NCBI GenBank assembly: GCA_903912525.1
Contig: CAIWHK010000006.1
Location: forward strand, 124,001 to 188,000
Source of the DNA: an uncultured bacterium
GTDB taxonomy: Bacteria; Krumholzibacteriota; Krumholzibacteriia; LZORAL124-64-63
Direction: 5' to 3'
DNA: 64,000 nt
Shown here: piece by piece, positions 1 to 7,822 of the stretch
How positions within the stretch are numbered: position 1 is the first letter of the stretch
Layout of the letters: every line of letters starts with the position of its first letter
Made by a program: the position numbers and the translations under genes
The notes under the pieces: model-generated
Told to the model about the DNA's origin: nothing
Databases searched by the model: none
The model's input: only the letters and a program-made list of their open reading frames with translations

Positions 1-604
1 GATATGCGGCGTAGGCGAGTGTGTCGACAAGTCCCGCTGAAACGGGCCGTCGGAATGCCGCCGCACTTCCGCAAAATCTGCTCATTTCCGCTACGCGTGC
101 CAGTCGACTGATGTTTGAGCTGGACACGGTGGTAACGATTCCTCCGGCGACAAAGTGACCGGTAGCAAGCGCTGTCGCACAGTGATTAAGGAAGTCAGAT
201 GGCATCCGGCTATGGGCGTCCAATCGCAAGAGGAACGGAAGGGATGCGTTCGAGATTGCAATATTCCAGCCGCATGGCAATGTCCGCCCTTGGTTTTCCA
301 GCACACGCCACGTGCAGGCTGCATTCGCTCGCAGGCATTCTACTGCTATTTCGCGAGTGCGGTCAGTCGACCCCCCGTCGACAATCAAGACTTCGAACGA
401 TTCCGGAGGAAAATCCTGCTCGGAAATGTCGAATAGAATGTCACGAATGTAATCAGCAGCATTGTAAGTGACGACGGCGACCGATATCCCGGCACGACCG
501 GATGGGTCCCAATTCGTTCGGCCGGTTGTCGCTGTTGTCGTCAAAGCGGGGCCCGAGTCGTTCTGGGTGGTCTGACATGCCCCCGTTGTTTGCACCGCGT
601 TCAT
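1..604 (-). CDS. ExoA-like family 2 glycosyltransferase, 3' end cut by window edge
   Basis: On the minus strand a reading frame opens with ATG at 604-602 and stays open to base 1, so the C-terminus lies outside the window. An in-frame TAG lies 12 bases upstream of that ATG, so the protein cannot start earlier. The first ~40 residues look unconserved. Then comes the GT2 nucleotide-binding strand ISVAVVTYN, followed by FEVLIVDGGSTDRT and the acceptor/metal region RLDAHSRMP. The DAH form and the later segment SAGLVDTLAYAAY match the ExoA branch (succinoglycan-type glucosyltransferases) better than generic GT2. It probably adds a sugar to a lipid-linked surface glycan at the inner membrane. The Shine-Dalgarno sequence is weak and the true start could be internal. 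A transposase remnant lies directly upstream, so the native promoter may be lost. The acceptor sugar cannot be told. Confidence 0.85.
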   Translation of the reverse strand, partial: MNAVQTTGACQTTQNDSGPALTTTATTGRTNWDPSGRAGISVAVVTYNAADYIRDILFDISEQDFPPESFEVLIVDGGSTDRTREIAVECLRANAACTWRVLENQGRTLPCGWNIAISNASLPFLLRLDAHSRMPSDFLNHCATALATGHFVAGGIVTTVSSSNISRLARVAEMSRFCGSAAAFRRPVSAGLVDTLAYAAY

Positions 605-632
605 AGGCTGCTCGCCCTATGGGCAGCCTGCT

Positions 633-752
633 GGCCTCCGGGGTCGGCGGGAGGAATCCCAAGGAGCTGTGCCGTTTCGCTCGATTGTAAGGCCGCTCCC
701 ACTGTTCCACCAAGACTTTTGCCTCCGAAACAATGCAAAAGATCTCCCGATT
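633..752 (-). pseudogene. IS3-family transposase (OrfB) C-terminal remnant
   Basis: About 40 codons on the minus strand read like the end of an IS3-type DDE transposase: NREIFCIVSEAKVLVEQW, then YNRAKRHSSLGFLPPTPEA. The W..x..YN..R.HSSLG..PP.PEA pattern is the hallmark of the integrase C-terminus. Nothing resembling the catalytic DDE core lies upstream. There the same strand is antisense to a methyltransferase fragment, so only a stub of the element is left. No terminal inverted repeat was recognised. The remnant sits between a GT2 gene and the main polysaccharide operon, a usual place for rearrangement. Confidence 0.75.
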
Positions 753-785
753 CCGATTGGATGCAATCGTCTGGTACGCATCCGG

Positions 786-998
786 GTCGACAATCCGCGC
801 AATGGTGATGTCAAAGGAATCAGCGCGCAGGAAGTGCATTCCCTGTTTCCCGGATTCAACCTCGATGTCCGGCGCGTGACCCTGGCGCCTCCGCTGGCCC
901 GGCGCGCCGCTCCGGCTTCACCGATGATATTCCGGCTTCTGGCGGCCGCTCCTTGGTTGCGGACGCACCTGCTCATTTGGCTGAACCGGCCCGCCTAA
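786..998 (+). pseudogene. SAM-dependent methyltransferase 3' remnant
   Basis: The plus-strand frame ending at TAA 996-998 contains VDNPRNGDVKG, HSLFPGF and RRVTLAPPLARR, then PWLRTHLLIW. This is the characteristic C-terminal pattern of class I methyltransferases found in polysaccharide clusters (DNP.N...GY....LFPG...RR.TLAPPLAR...LRTH). No SAM-binding N-terminus precedes it. Upstream of about 785 the strand is antisense to the transposase remnant, which suggests the gene was truncated there. It is presumably non-functional. Confidence 0.6.
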
Positions 999-1237
999 TA
1001 GCGTCACCTTCCTCGCATTTGTGGCCGACCGATGCTGCAATTTGGCACGTGGTCAGGAATTCCCTCGTGGGGGGTATGAAAACGACCGTTCTGGACTAGG
1101 AATCCGGGGTCGCCGCCCCACCTCAACGGAGCTCAGAACGCGAGATTTCGCTTGCAGATTCCCATAACTCCATACAGAATTGCACCATTGGATATAGCGA
1201 AGGCATCGCTGATTGAATTGCTGGACAGCTGAGGGAG
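999..1237. other. Non-coding stretch, comparatively AT-rich
   Basis: No convincing reading frame was found between the methyltransferase remnant and the promoter of the main operon. Base composition is clearly less GC-rich than the genes downstream. If the promoter at 1238-1254 is sigma-54 dependent, activator sites would be expected here, but no clear paired inverted repeat was identified. Confidence 0.5.
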
Positions 1238-1254
1238 TGGCACCAGCGTTGCAT
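1238..1254 (+). promoter_or_regulatory. Sigma-54 (RpoN) -24/-12 type promoter
   Basis: TGGCAC (1238-1243), five bases, then TTGCAT (1249-1254). The invariant GG and GC dinucleotides are exactly 12 bases apart, as required for RpoN promoters (TGGCAC-N5-TTGCW). Transcription would begin near 1264, about 70 bases upstream of the sugar transferase start. An RpoN promoter needs an enhancer-binding activator, which would put the polysaccharide operon under specific signal control. A TATAAA at 1286-1291 is a competing -10 element, but it has no good -35. Confidence 0.6.
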
Positions 1255-1320
1255 GAATCCCTAAGGAATTCCCGCGCTCGGTCGATATAAAACGGCCGGT
1301 TCGGCGTGGGACATGTCAGG

Positions 1321-1330
1321 GAAGGGGAGA
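1321..1330 (+). promoter_or_regulatory. Ribosome binding site that selects the TTG start at 1333
   Basis: GAAGGGGAGA lies immediately upstream of an in-frame TTG at 1333-1335. The ATG nine codons earlier (1306) has no comparable Shine-Dalgarno sequence. Starting at the TTG gives MVKRVFD, the usual N-terminus of this transferase family. Confidence 0.65.
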
Positions 1331-1332
1331 TC

Positions 1333-2166
1333 TTGGTTAAGCGAGTTTTTGATGTTTCGGCTTCTGCGATCGGATTGATCGTTTTGTTGCCGCTTATCCT
1401 GGGGATCTCCGCCGCTATCCGCCTGACCAGCCCGGGCCCCATCGTCTTCACGCAGTCCCGCCTCGGCCGCCACGGCCGCCCGTTCCGCATGTACAAGTTC
1501 CGCTCGATGATTGTCGACGCCGACCGCCGCGGTGCCCGCGTCACCGCCGGTGGCGATCCGCGCATCACGCCGGTGGGCCGCCTCCTGCGCCGCACCAAGC
1601 TCGACGAAGTGCCCCAGCTGTGGAACGTCCTGAAGGGCGACATGTCGCTCGTCGGCCCGCGGCCCGAAGTCCCCGAGTTCGCTTCCATGTTCCCGCGCCA
1701 GTACCAGAGGATCCTGAGCGTCAGGCCCGGCATCACGCATCGCACCACGCTGGCCTTCCGCAGCGAAGAAGCGATCCTGGCCGACGACCAGGTGCGCGAG
1801 CCGCGCCGGTTCTACATCGATCGCGTCATGCCGCGCAAGCTGGCCATGTACGAGGAGTGCCTGCGGGATCCTCTGCTGCGCGACATCTGGACCATCCTCG
1901 AGACCGTCTCGCCGTGGAAGTCGACGCCCGCGATGACGGCCGAGCAACTGCTCGACGCCCCGCTGGTGGCCAACGTGCCCGCCTGGTACGAGCCCGCGGC
2001 CCGGCCGCAGCGGCCCGTGGTGGCGCAGCGCGTGGCGCGCCCGGCGACCGCCAGGCTTGTCGCCGTGCCGACCCTCGCCTCGGTGGCGGTCGGTGGCGGT
2101 CGTGCCGGCGACGACGCAGACGAGGCTGTGGAAGAGCTGCTCCAGTACCTCGCCAGCCAGAGCTGA
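1333..2166 (+). CDS. Monotopic polyprenyl-phosphate sugar phosphotransferase (PF02397 type)
   Basis: It transfers a sugar-1-phosphate from a nucleotide sugar to undecaprenyl phosphate, which starts a lipid-linked repeat unit at the inner membrane. The start is the TTG at 1333; an upstream in-frame ATG at 1306 is less likely. One re-entrant hydrophobic segment (about residues 10-30, GLIVLLPLILGISAAIRL) is followed by SPGPIVFTQSRLGRHG, FRMYKFRSM, the catalytic-type KLDEVPQLWNVLKGDMSLVG and GPRPE. The length of 277 residues fits the short PglC-like class, which lacks the four-helix N-terminal domain of WbaP. About 80 C-terminal residues are Ala/Val/Arg rich and look extra to the family core. The first ~20 codons have lower G+C than the rest of the gene. 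The sugar specificity is unknown. Confidence 0.9.
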   Translation: MVKRVFDVSASAIGLIVLLPLILGISAAIRLTSPGPIVFTQSRLGRHGRPFRMYKFRSMIVDADRRGARVTAGGDPRITPVGRLLRRTKLDEVPQLWNVLKGDMSLVGPRPEVPEFASMFPRQYQRILSVRPGITHRTTLAFRSEEAILADDQVREPRRFYIDRVMPRKLAMYEECLRDPLLRDIWTILETVSPWKSTPAMTAEQLLDAPLVANVPAWYEPAARPQRPVVAQRVARPATARLVAVPTLASVAVGGGRAGDDADEAVEELLQYLASQS

Positions 2167-2266
2167 CGTCGGGGGGCGGTCCTTGACTGCCCCTTGACAT
2201 TGCTTCCATCCTGCCCTGATCGTTGCCTCCGCTTGCCAACCCGCCAATCCCTTAGCCTGGAGTCCC

Positions 2267-3433
2267 ATGGACGGTCGTCCCGCACGCCTGGTCATCGTCA
2301 TCACCGGCCTGCGGACAGGCGGCGCCGAGATGATGCTGCTGAAGGTGCTGGAACGGCTGGACCCGGCCTGGCGGCCGCACGTCATCTCCCTGACCGACGT
2401 GGGCGAGATCGGGCACCGGATCGCCGCCCTGGGCATCCCGGTCGAGGGCCTGGGCCTGCGCCCCGGGCGCGTGGGGCCGCTGGCCGTCGCGCGCCTGGCG
2501 ACGCGCCTGCGCGAGCTGCGACCTGACGTCGTGCACACCTGGATGTACCATGCCGATCTGGTGGGCGGGCTGGCGGCGAAGCTGGCCGGGGGATGCGCCG
2601 TGGGGTGGGCGATCCACAACACGTCGCTGGACCCCGCGCGGACCAAGCGGTCCACCCGACTGGTGGTCCGGGCCTGCGCGCTGCTGTCTCGCCGCGTGCC
2701 GGACCGCATCCTCTCGGTCTCGGAGGCGGCGCGCGACGCTCATGTCGCGCTCGGCTACGCGGCCGAGCGCATGGTTGTGGTGCCGAACGGGTTCGACGTG
2801 GCGCGATTCAAACCCGACCCGGAGGCCCGGGTGGACGTACGGCGGGAACTGGGCCTGGCCCCGGATGCGCCGTTGGTCGGCCTGGTCGCCCGCTGGGACC
2901 CGTTGAAAAACATCGAGGGTTTCGTCGAGGCCGCCGGGATCGTGCATGGGCGGCGCCCTGATGTGCATTTCATCATGGTGGGTTCCGGCATCGACAGTGC
3001 CAATGAACGGCTCGTCGCGATGGTGCAGCAGGCGGGCGTGACGGGTGTCGTACACACGCTCGGCCGTCGTGACGACGTGCCGCGCCTGATGACGGCCATG
3101 GATGTCCTCGTTTCGCCGTCGTGGGGCGAGGCCTTCCCCAGCGTGCTGGGCGAGTCCATGGCCTGTGGGGTGCCTTGCGCCGTGACCGACGCCGGCGATT
3201 CGGCCTTGATCGTGGGTGATACGGGGCGCGTGGTGGCCTGCGGCGACATGGAGGGCCTGGCGAAGGCGGCCTGCGGCCTGCTCGGGCTTTCCCCTGGCGA
3301 ACGCGCGACGCTCGGCGCGCGCGCCCGCGATCGTATCGCCGCGAACTTCGAGCTCGGGGAAATCGTCAATCGGTACGCGGCGTTCTACGCGGAGTTGGCC
3401 ACGCTGGCCGTGCAGCGGAAGGCGGAGAACTAG
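2267..3433 (+). CDS. Family 4 glycosyltransferase
   Basis: 388 residues with the two-domain GT-B layout. The N-terminus has VIVITGLRTGGAEMMLLKVL, the loop common to retaining GT4 enzymes. The C-terminal donor domain has GLVARWDPLKNIEGFVEA and SPSWGEAFPSVLGESMACG, the E-x7-E region contacting the nucleotide sugar. It should act on the cytoplasmic face of the inner membrane, adding one sugar of the repeat unit. The ATG at 2267 is preceded by TGGAG. The next gene starts two bases after the stop, so the two are co-transcribed. Donor and acceptor cannot be predicted. Confidence 0.9.
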   Translation: MDGRPARLVIVITGLRTGGAEMMLLKVLERLDPAWRPHVISLTDVGEIGHRIAALGIPVEGLGLRPGRVGPLAVARLATRLRELRPDVVHTWMYHADLVGGLAAKLAGGCAVGWAIHNTSLDPARTKRSTRLVVRACALLSRRVPDRILSVSEAARDAHVALGYAAERMVVVPNGFDVARFKPDPEARVDVRRELGLAPDAPLVGLVARWDPLKNIEGFVEAAGIVHGRRPDVHFIMVGSGIDSANERLVAMVQQAGVTGVVHTLGRRDDVPRLMTAMDVLVSPSWGEAFPSVLGESMACGVPCAVTDAGDSALIVGDTGRVVACGDMEGLAKAACGLLGLSPGERATLGARARDRIAANFELGEIVNRYAAFYAELATLAVQRKAEN

Positions 3434-3435
3434 GG

Positions 3436-5379
3436 ATGTGCGGCATTGCCGGGTACCTGGGCGCCTCGGCGGCGTTCGATTGGTCCGCGGGACCCGAAGT
3501 CCTGCGGCGGATGGGGCAGGCGATTGCCCATCGCGGCCCCGACCATGCCGACGTCTGGGTGGACGCGGATGCGCAGGTGGGGCTGGTTCATCGGCGACTG
3601 TCCATCGTCGAACTGAGCGAGGCCGGGAACCAGCCCATGTCTTCGGCCGGCGGCCGCTTCGTCATGGTCTTCAACGGCGAGATCTACAACCATCTGGAGC
3701 TGCGCGACCGGCTGGGTGAAGCGGCGCCGTCGTGGCGGGGCCATGCCGACACCGAAACGCTTCTTGCCGGCTTTGAAGCCTGGGGCGTGGACGAGACCAT
3801 CACCCGCAGCGTCGGCATGTTCGCGCTGGCGGTCTGGGATCGTGAACAACGCGAACTGACCCTGACGCGCGACCGCCTGGGCGAGAAGCCGCTGTACTAC
3901 GGATGGCAGGGCGGCACGCTGCTGTTCGGCTCCGAGCTGAAGGCCTTGCGCGCGCACCCGGCGTTCACCGCCCCGGTCAACCGCGACGCCCTCTGCCTGC
4001 TGCTGCGGCACAACGCCATCTCGGCGCCGCATTCCATCTTCCAGGGCATCGCCAAGCTGGTGCCGGGCTCGCTGCTCACGTTGTCGCTGGCGGCGCGCGA
4101 TGCCGAGCCCCGCCGCTACTGGGACCTGCGCGATGTGGTGGCCGACGGACTGCAGAATCCGTTCGGCGGCACGCCGGCCGACGCCGTCGACCGGCTGGAC
4201 ACGCTGCTGCGCGACGCGGTGCGCGGGCAGATGATGTCCGACGTGCCGCTGGGCGCGTTCCTGTCCGGCGGCGTCGACTCGTCGACCATCGTGGCGTTGA
4301 TGCAGGCACAATCGTCACGGCCGGTGCGCACGTTTACCATCGGCGTGCCCGACCAGAACTACCAGGAAGCCGAACACGCGCGCGCCGTCGCGAAGCACCT
4401 GGGCACCGACCACACCGAGCTCGAGGTGACGCCGCAGCAGGCGCTGGACGTGATCCCCCGGCTGCCCGCGTTGTACGACGAGCCGTTCGCTGATTCATCG
4501 CAGATCCCCACCTTCCTGGTGGCGCAGATGGCGAGGCGCCACGTGACCGTGTCGCTGTCCGGCGACGGGGGCGACGAGGTGTTCAGCGGCTACAACCGCT
4601 ACGTCCTGGCCAATACGCTGTGGCGCCGGTTCTCGAAGTTGCCGCGCGCCGGTCGGGCCGGGCTCGGAAGCGCGCTGACCGCGGTCAGCCCGCCGGCCTG
4701 GGACCGCCTCCTGCGGCCGCTGCAGTCAAGGCTTCCAACGGGGATCGGGCAGGCGAACGTGGGCGAGAAGCTGCACAAGGGCGCCGACGTGATGGGCGCC
4801 CGCTCGGGCGAAGACCTGTACCGCATGCTGGTCAGCCACTGGCAGGACCCGGCTTCGGTGGTCATCGGTGCGGTGGAACCGGGAACGGTGCTGACCACGC
4901 CCGCGCTGCAGCCGCGCACCGACGGCTTCATCCACCGCATGATGGCGCTCGACACGCTGGCCTTCCTGCCGGACGACATCCTCGTGAAGGTCGACAGGGC
5001 TGCCATGGCCGTCAGTCTCGAGACCCGCGTTCCGCTGCTGGACCATCGGGTCGTGGCGTTCGCATGGTCGCTGCCGCTGGACTACAAGCTGCGGGGCGGC
5101 GTCGGGAAGTGGCCGTTGCGCCAGGTGCTGTACCGCTACGTGCCGCGCGAACTGATCGAACGGCCGAAAATGGGATTCAGCGTCCCCATCGACACCTGGC
5201 TGCGCGGCCCGCTGCGCGACTGGGCCGAGGACCTGCTCGAGCCGGGCCGCCTGGCGCAGGAAGGCTATTTCAACCCCGCGCCCATCCGCCGCAAGTGGGA
5301 CGAGCACCTGTCCGGCCGTCGCAACTGGCAGTACGCGCTGTGGGACGTGCTCATGTTCCAGCTGTGGCTCAGGCGCTAG
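3436..5379 (+). CDS. asnB: AsnB-like glutamine-dependent amidotransferase
   Basis: 647 residues with both halves of class B asparagine synthase. The N-terminal Ntn glutaminase begins MCGIAGYLG (Cys2 is the nucleophile after Met removal), with HRGPDHADVW and FNGEIYNH. The synthetase half has the PP-loop LSGGVDSSTIVAL and SGDGGDEVFSGYNRY. The family converts aspartate to asparagine using glutamine and ATP. Here it is embedded between glycosyltransferases. Relatives in O-antigen loci (for example WbpS in Pseudomonas) are thought to amidate uronic acids, so a glycan substrate is a real alternative. No other asparagine pathway gene is nearby. The chemistry is clear; the substrate is open. Confidence 0.92.
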   Translation: MCGIAGYLGASAAFDWSAGPEVLRRMGQAIAHRGPDHADVWVDADAQVGLVHRRLSIVELSEAGNQPMSSAGGRFVMVFNGEIYNHLELRDRLGEAAPSWRGHADTETLLAGFEAWGVDETITRSVGMFALAVWDREQRELTLTRDRLGEKPLYYGWQGGTLLFGSELKALRAHPAFTAPVNRDALCLLLRHNAISAPHSIFQGIAKLVPGSLLTLSLAARDAEPRRYWDLRDVVADGLQNPFGGTPADAVDRLDTLLRDAVRGQMMSDVPLGAFLSGGVDSSTIVALMQAQSSRPVRTFTIGVPDQNYQEAEHARAVAKHLGTDHTELEVTPQQALDVIPRLPALYDEPFADSSQIPTFLVAQMARRHVTVSLSGDGGDEVFSGYNRYVLANTLWRRFSKLPRAGRAGLGSALTAVSPPAWDRLLRPLQSRLPTGIGQANVGEKLHKGADVMGARSGEDLYRMLVSHWQDPASVVIGAVEPGTVLTTPALQPRTDGFIHRMMALDTLAFLPDDILVKVDRAAMAVSLETRVPLLDHRVVAFAWSLPLDYKLRGGVGKWPLRQVLYRYVPRELIERPKMGFSVPIDTWLRGPLRDWAEDLLEPGRLAQEGYFNPAPIRRKWDEHLSGRRNWQYALWDVLMFQLWLRR

Positions 5380-5402
5380 GTACCGGGCACGGGAGGCTTC
5401 CA

Positions 5403-6563
5403 TTGGGCTCGCACAAGCCGAAGCTGCTGTTCCTGGTCACCGAGGACTGGGTGTTCTGCTCGCACCGCCTGTCGCTGGCGCGGGCGGCGCGTGACGCGGG
5501 CTACGACGTCGTCGTCGTGACGCGCGTGAACCGCCACGGCGCCATCATCGAGAACGAGGGCTTTCGCCTGTACCCGCTCTCGCTCAGCCGGCGCAGCATC
5601 GACCCGCTGCGCGAACTGGCGACGCTGCGCCAGATCACCGCCATCTACCGCGCCGAACGACCCGACCTCGTGCACCACGTCGCGCTCAAGCCCATCATCT
5701 ACGGCAGCCTGGCCGCCCGTTCGGCCGGCGTGCCGGCCGTCGTCAACGCGTTCACCGGCCTGGGTTACGTGTTCATCGCGCAGGGCGCCAAGGGCGCGGC
5801 CCTGCGCGCGGTGGCCGGCAGCCTGCTCAAGATGGCGTTGAAGCGGGTGCGCGCGCGGACCATCCTGCAGAACGACGACGACGCCGACAGCCTGGTGAAG
5901 GCCGGCATCGTGCGGCGTCAGGACATCGTGATCATCCGCGGGTCGGGCGTCGACCTGTCGTTGTTCCCCGTGACGACGCCGCCCGCCGGCGTGCCGCTGG
6001 TGGTGCTGACGGCGCGCCAGCTCTGGGACAAGGGCGTGGGCGAGTTCGTCGCCGCGGCGCGCCAGTTGCGCAGCGAGGGTGTGCAGGCGCGGTTCGTGCT
6101 GGTGGGCGACGCCGACGTCGACAACCCGGCGGCCGTGCCGGAGCAGACCCTGCTGAAGTGGCGCGAGGCCGGCGACGTGGAGTGGTGGGGCCATCGCGAC
6201 GACGTGCCGGCCATCCTCGCCTCTTGCCACATCGTGTGCCTGCCGTCGTATCGCGAAGGCCTGCCCAAGACCCTGCTCGAGGCTGCCGCGGCCGGCCGGC
6301 CCTCGGTCACCACCGACGTGCCGGGTTGCCGCGACATCGTCATCCACGAAGAGACGGGGCTGGTGGTGCCGGCGCGCGACGAGGTCGCGCTGGCCGATGC
6401 GCTGCGGCAGCTGCTGGCGGACGCGGCGCTGCGCGAACGCTACGGCCTGGCCGCCCGCCGTCTGGTGGAGTCGGGGTTCACGCAGCAGCACGTGGCGCAG
6501 CAGACGCTGGCCCTGTACGCCGAGTTGCGGGGAGCGAAGGGTCAGGCGGGGCCGCGGGGCTGA
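5403..6563 (+). CDS. Family 4 glycosyltransferase (second in locus), TTG start
   Basis: 386 residues. The best start is TTG at 5403, preceded by GGGAGG (about 5391-5396) and leading into GSHKPKLLFLVTEDWVFCSH. The frame stays open far upstream inside asnB, but that part is out-of-frame shadow. Donor-domain motifs are LVVLTARQLWDKGVGEFV and LPSYREGLPKTLLEAAAAGR, followed by ETGLVVPARD. It resembles WbpJ/PglA-like GT4 enzymes that extend undecaprenyl-linked N-acetylated sugars, though this is only a family-level match. Its 3' end overlaps by 22 bases the end of the converging transferase gene. Confidence 0.9.
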   Translation: MGSHKPKLLFLVTEDWVFCSHRLSLARAARDAGYDVVVVTRVNRHGAIIENEGFRLYPLSLSRRSIDPLRELATLRQITAIYRAERPDLVHHVALKPIIYGSLAARSAGVPAVVNAFTGLGYVFIAQGAKGAALRAVAGSLLKMALKRVRARTILQNDDDADSLVKAGIVRRQDIVIIRGSGVDLSLFPVTTPPAGVPLVVLTARQLWDKGVGEFVAAARQLRSEGVQARFVLVGDADVDNPAAVPEQTLLKWREAGDVEWWGHRDDVPAILASCHIVCLPSYREGLPKTLLEAAAAGRPSVTTDVPGCRDIVIHEETGLVVPARDEVALADALRQLLADAALRERYGLAARRLVESGFTQQHVAQQTLALYAELRGAKGQAGPRG

Positions 6564-7648
6564 TCGATGTCGACGTGGCGGCCTTCGGTCATGCTGGCGC
6601 GCACGCGCCGGACGACGCGGATGGTATAGAGGGTCGAGCCCACCAGGATCAACGCCAGCGCCCCGCGCAGGATCTCCGGGTCGCGCCGCTGGCAGGCCAA
6701 CCCGGCGACGGCGCAGGCCAGCATCGCCACTCCGTAGCGCAGGGTGATGGCCTTGTGCGACATCCCCGTCACGTACAGCCGCTGGTAGAGATGGCTGCGG
6801 TGCGGACGGAACGGGTTGCGGCGGTGGTACACCCGGTTGAGCAGGGTGAAGCCGCCGTCCCACAGGAACGGCCACAGCACGAACAGCGCCGCGATCCAGG
6901 GCATGCCCTCGGCGCGCGGGCCGAATCCCGCCCGCAGCGCCAGCATCGCCAGCAGGAATCCCGATGGCAGGCTGCCCACATCCCCCATGAAGATGAGCGC
7001 GCGCGGGAAGTTGTACTTCAACGTGCCCAGCGCCGCGCCCGAAGCCAGCGCGCCGGCGATCGCCAGCTCGTAGTCGTCGGTGGCCACGCCCATCAGGCAG
7101 AAGGCGGCGCCGGCCACGGTCAGCTGCGTGAACGCCAGGCCGTTGATGCCGTCCATGAAGTTGAAGATGTTGGTGAAGCCCACCAGCCAGACGATGGCGA
7201 ACACCCAGCCCAGCGCGCCCAGGTCGTACGCCCCGCCGAACGGCAGGCCCAGGTCGGTCACGCGCAGGCCCGACTGCCACAGCGCGCCGGCCGTGACCGC
7301 CACCTGCGCGACCAGCTTCACGTACGGGTTCAGGTTGTGCCGGTCGTCCTGGTAGCCCAGGAAGGCCAGCACGGCCATGCCGGCAGCGGTGCCCAGCACG
7401 AAACCGTCGGGCGCCATGATGCCCAGGGCGGGCAGCGGGTAGCGCAGGGCCCAGGTGCTGCACATGCCCAGCAGCCAGGTGCCGACGATGGCGATGCCGG
7501 CGCCGCGCGGCACCGGCTGGTCGTGGCTGCTGCGCGCGTTGGGGATGTCGAGCAGGGATCGTTCACGCAAATAGCGGATGAGCCATGGCGTGGCCACCAG
7601 GTTCAGCGTCGCCGCCCCGAGGAAGGCGAAAAAGGGTGCTTCGAACAT
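6542..7648 (-). CDS. WecA/WbpL-type polyprenyl-phosphate HexNAc-1-phosphate transferase
   Basis: Polytopic membrane enzyme of the MraY/WecA superfamily, 368 residues, about 10-11 hydrophobic helices. Family motifs in order are GYQDDR (Mg2+-binding aspartates), IFNFMDGINGLA, LIFMGDVGSLPSGF and, near the C-terminus, RSHLYQRLYVTGMSH. It loads HexNAc-1-phosphate onto undecaprenyl phosphate, the first committed step of many O-antigens. The ATG at 7648 places a hydrophobic N-terminus directly after the start; ATGs further upstream add a polar stretch not typical of the family. It is the only minus-strand gene inside the cluster and has its own candidate promoter at 7708-7736. A second, unrelated initiating transferase lies at 1333. 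Confidence 0.9.
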   Translation of the reverse strand: MFEAPFFAFLGAATLNLVATPWLIRYLRERSLLDIPNARSSHDQPVPRGAGIAIVGTWLLGMCSTWALRYPLPALGIMAPDGFVLGTAAGMAVLAFLGYQDDRHNLNPYVKLVAQVAVTAGALWQSGLRVTDLGLPFGGAYDLGALGWVFAIVWLVGFTNIFNFMDGINGLAFTQLTVAGAAFCLMGVATDDYELAIAGALASGAALGTLKYNFPRALIFMGDVGSLPSGFLLAMLALRAGFGPRAEGMPWIAALFVLWPFLWDGGFTLLNRVYHRRNPFRPHRSHLYQRLYVTGMSHKAITLRYGVAMLACAVAGLACQRRDPEILRGALALILVGSTLYTIRVVRRVRASMTEGRHVDIDQPRGPA

Positions 7649-7707
7649 GCCAGAGTGACTTTCCGGAAGTCGTCCATCCGCCTGCGGCGCGGCCATGCCG
7701 GGCATCC

Positions 7708-7736
7708 ATAGTGAGAACCCCGGGGCGGGTGGTCAA
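7708..7736 (-). promoter_or_regulatory. Sigma-70 type promoter for the WecA-like gene
   Basis: Read on the minus strand: TTGACC (7736-7731), 17 bases, CACTAT (7713-7708). The predicted transcript start near 7701 leaves about 50 bases of leader before the ATG at 7648. The -35 is strong and the -10 moderate. Confidence 0.5.
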
Positions 7737-7765
7737 GCCCGGATGCGCGGGGGCCCAATTGCCGG

Positions 7766-7794
7766 CAGACATTCGCCCCCGGCGGCATTATGCT
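7766..7794 (+). promoter_or_regulatory. Candidate sigma-70 promoter for the dehydratase-flippase genes
   Basis: CAGACA (7766-7771), 17 bases, TATGCT (7789-7794), four of six matches to consensus in each box. It lies about 80 bases before the gene start at 7873 and diverges from the promoter of the WecA-like gene. Confidence 0.35.
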
Positions 7795-7822
7795 TGCGGC
7801 TTCCGGGCCCGGACCGCGCCGG

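Noticed and set aside
1028-1050. Second sigma-54-like site (TTGGCACG)
   Set aside because: The -24 element is good, but the position expected for TTGC reads CAGG, so the -12 element is missing.
2194-2222. TTGACA (2194-2199) as an internal promoter before the first GT4
   Set aside because: The -35 is perfect, but the -10 at 17 bases is TGATCG with little match. An internal promoter cannot be supported by eye.
5376-7463. A 695-codon minus-strand frame across the second GT4 and WecA-like genes
   Set aside because: It is out of frame with the WecA-like gene and antisense to the GT4; no motifs.
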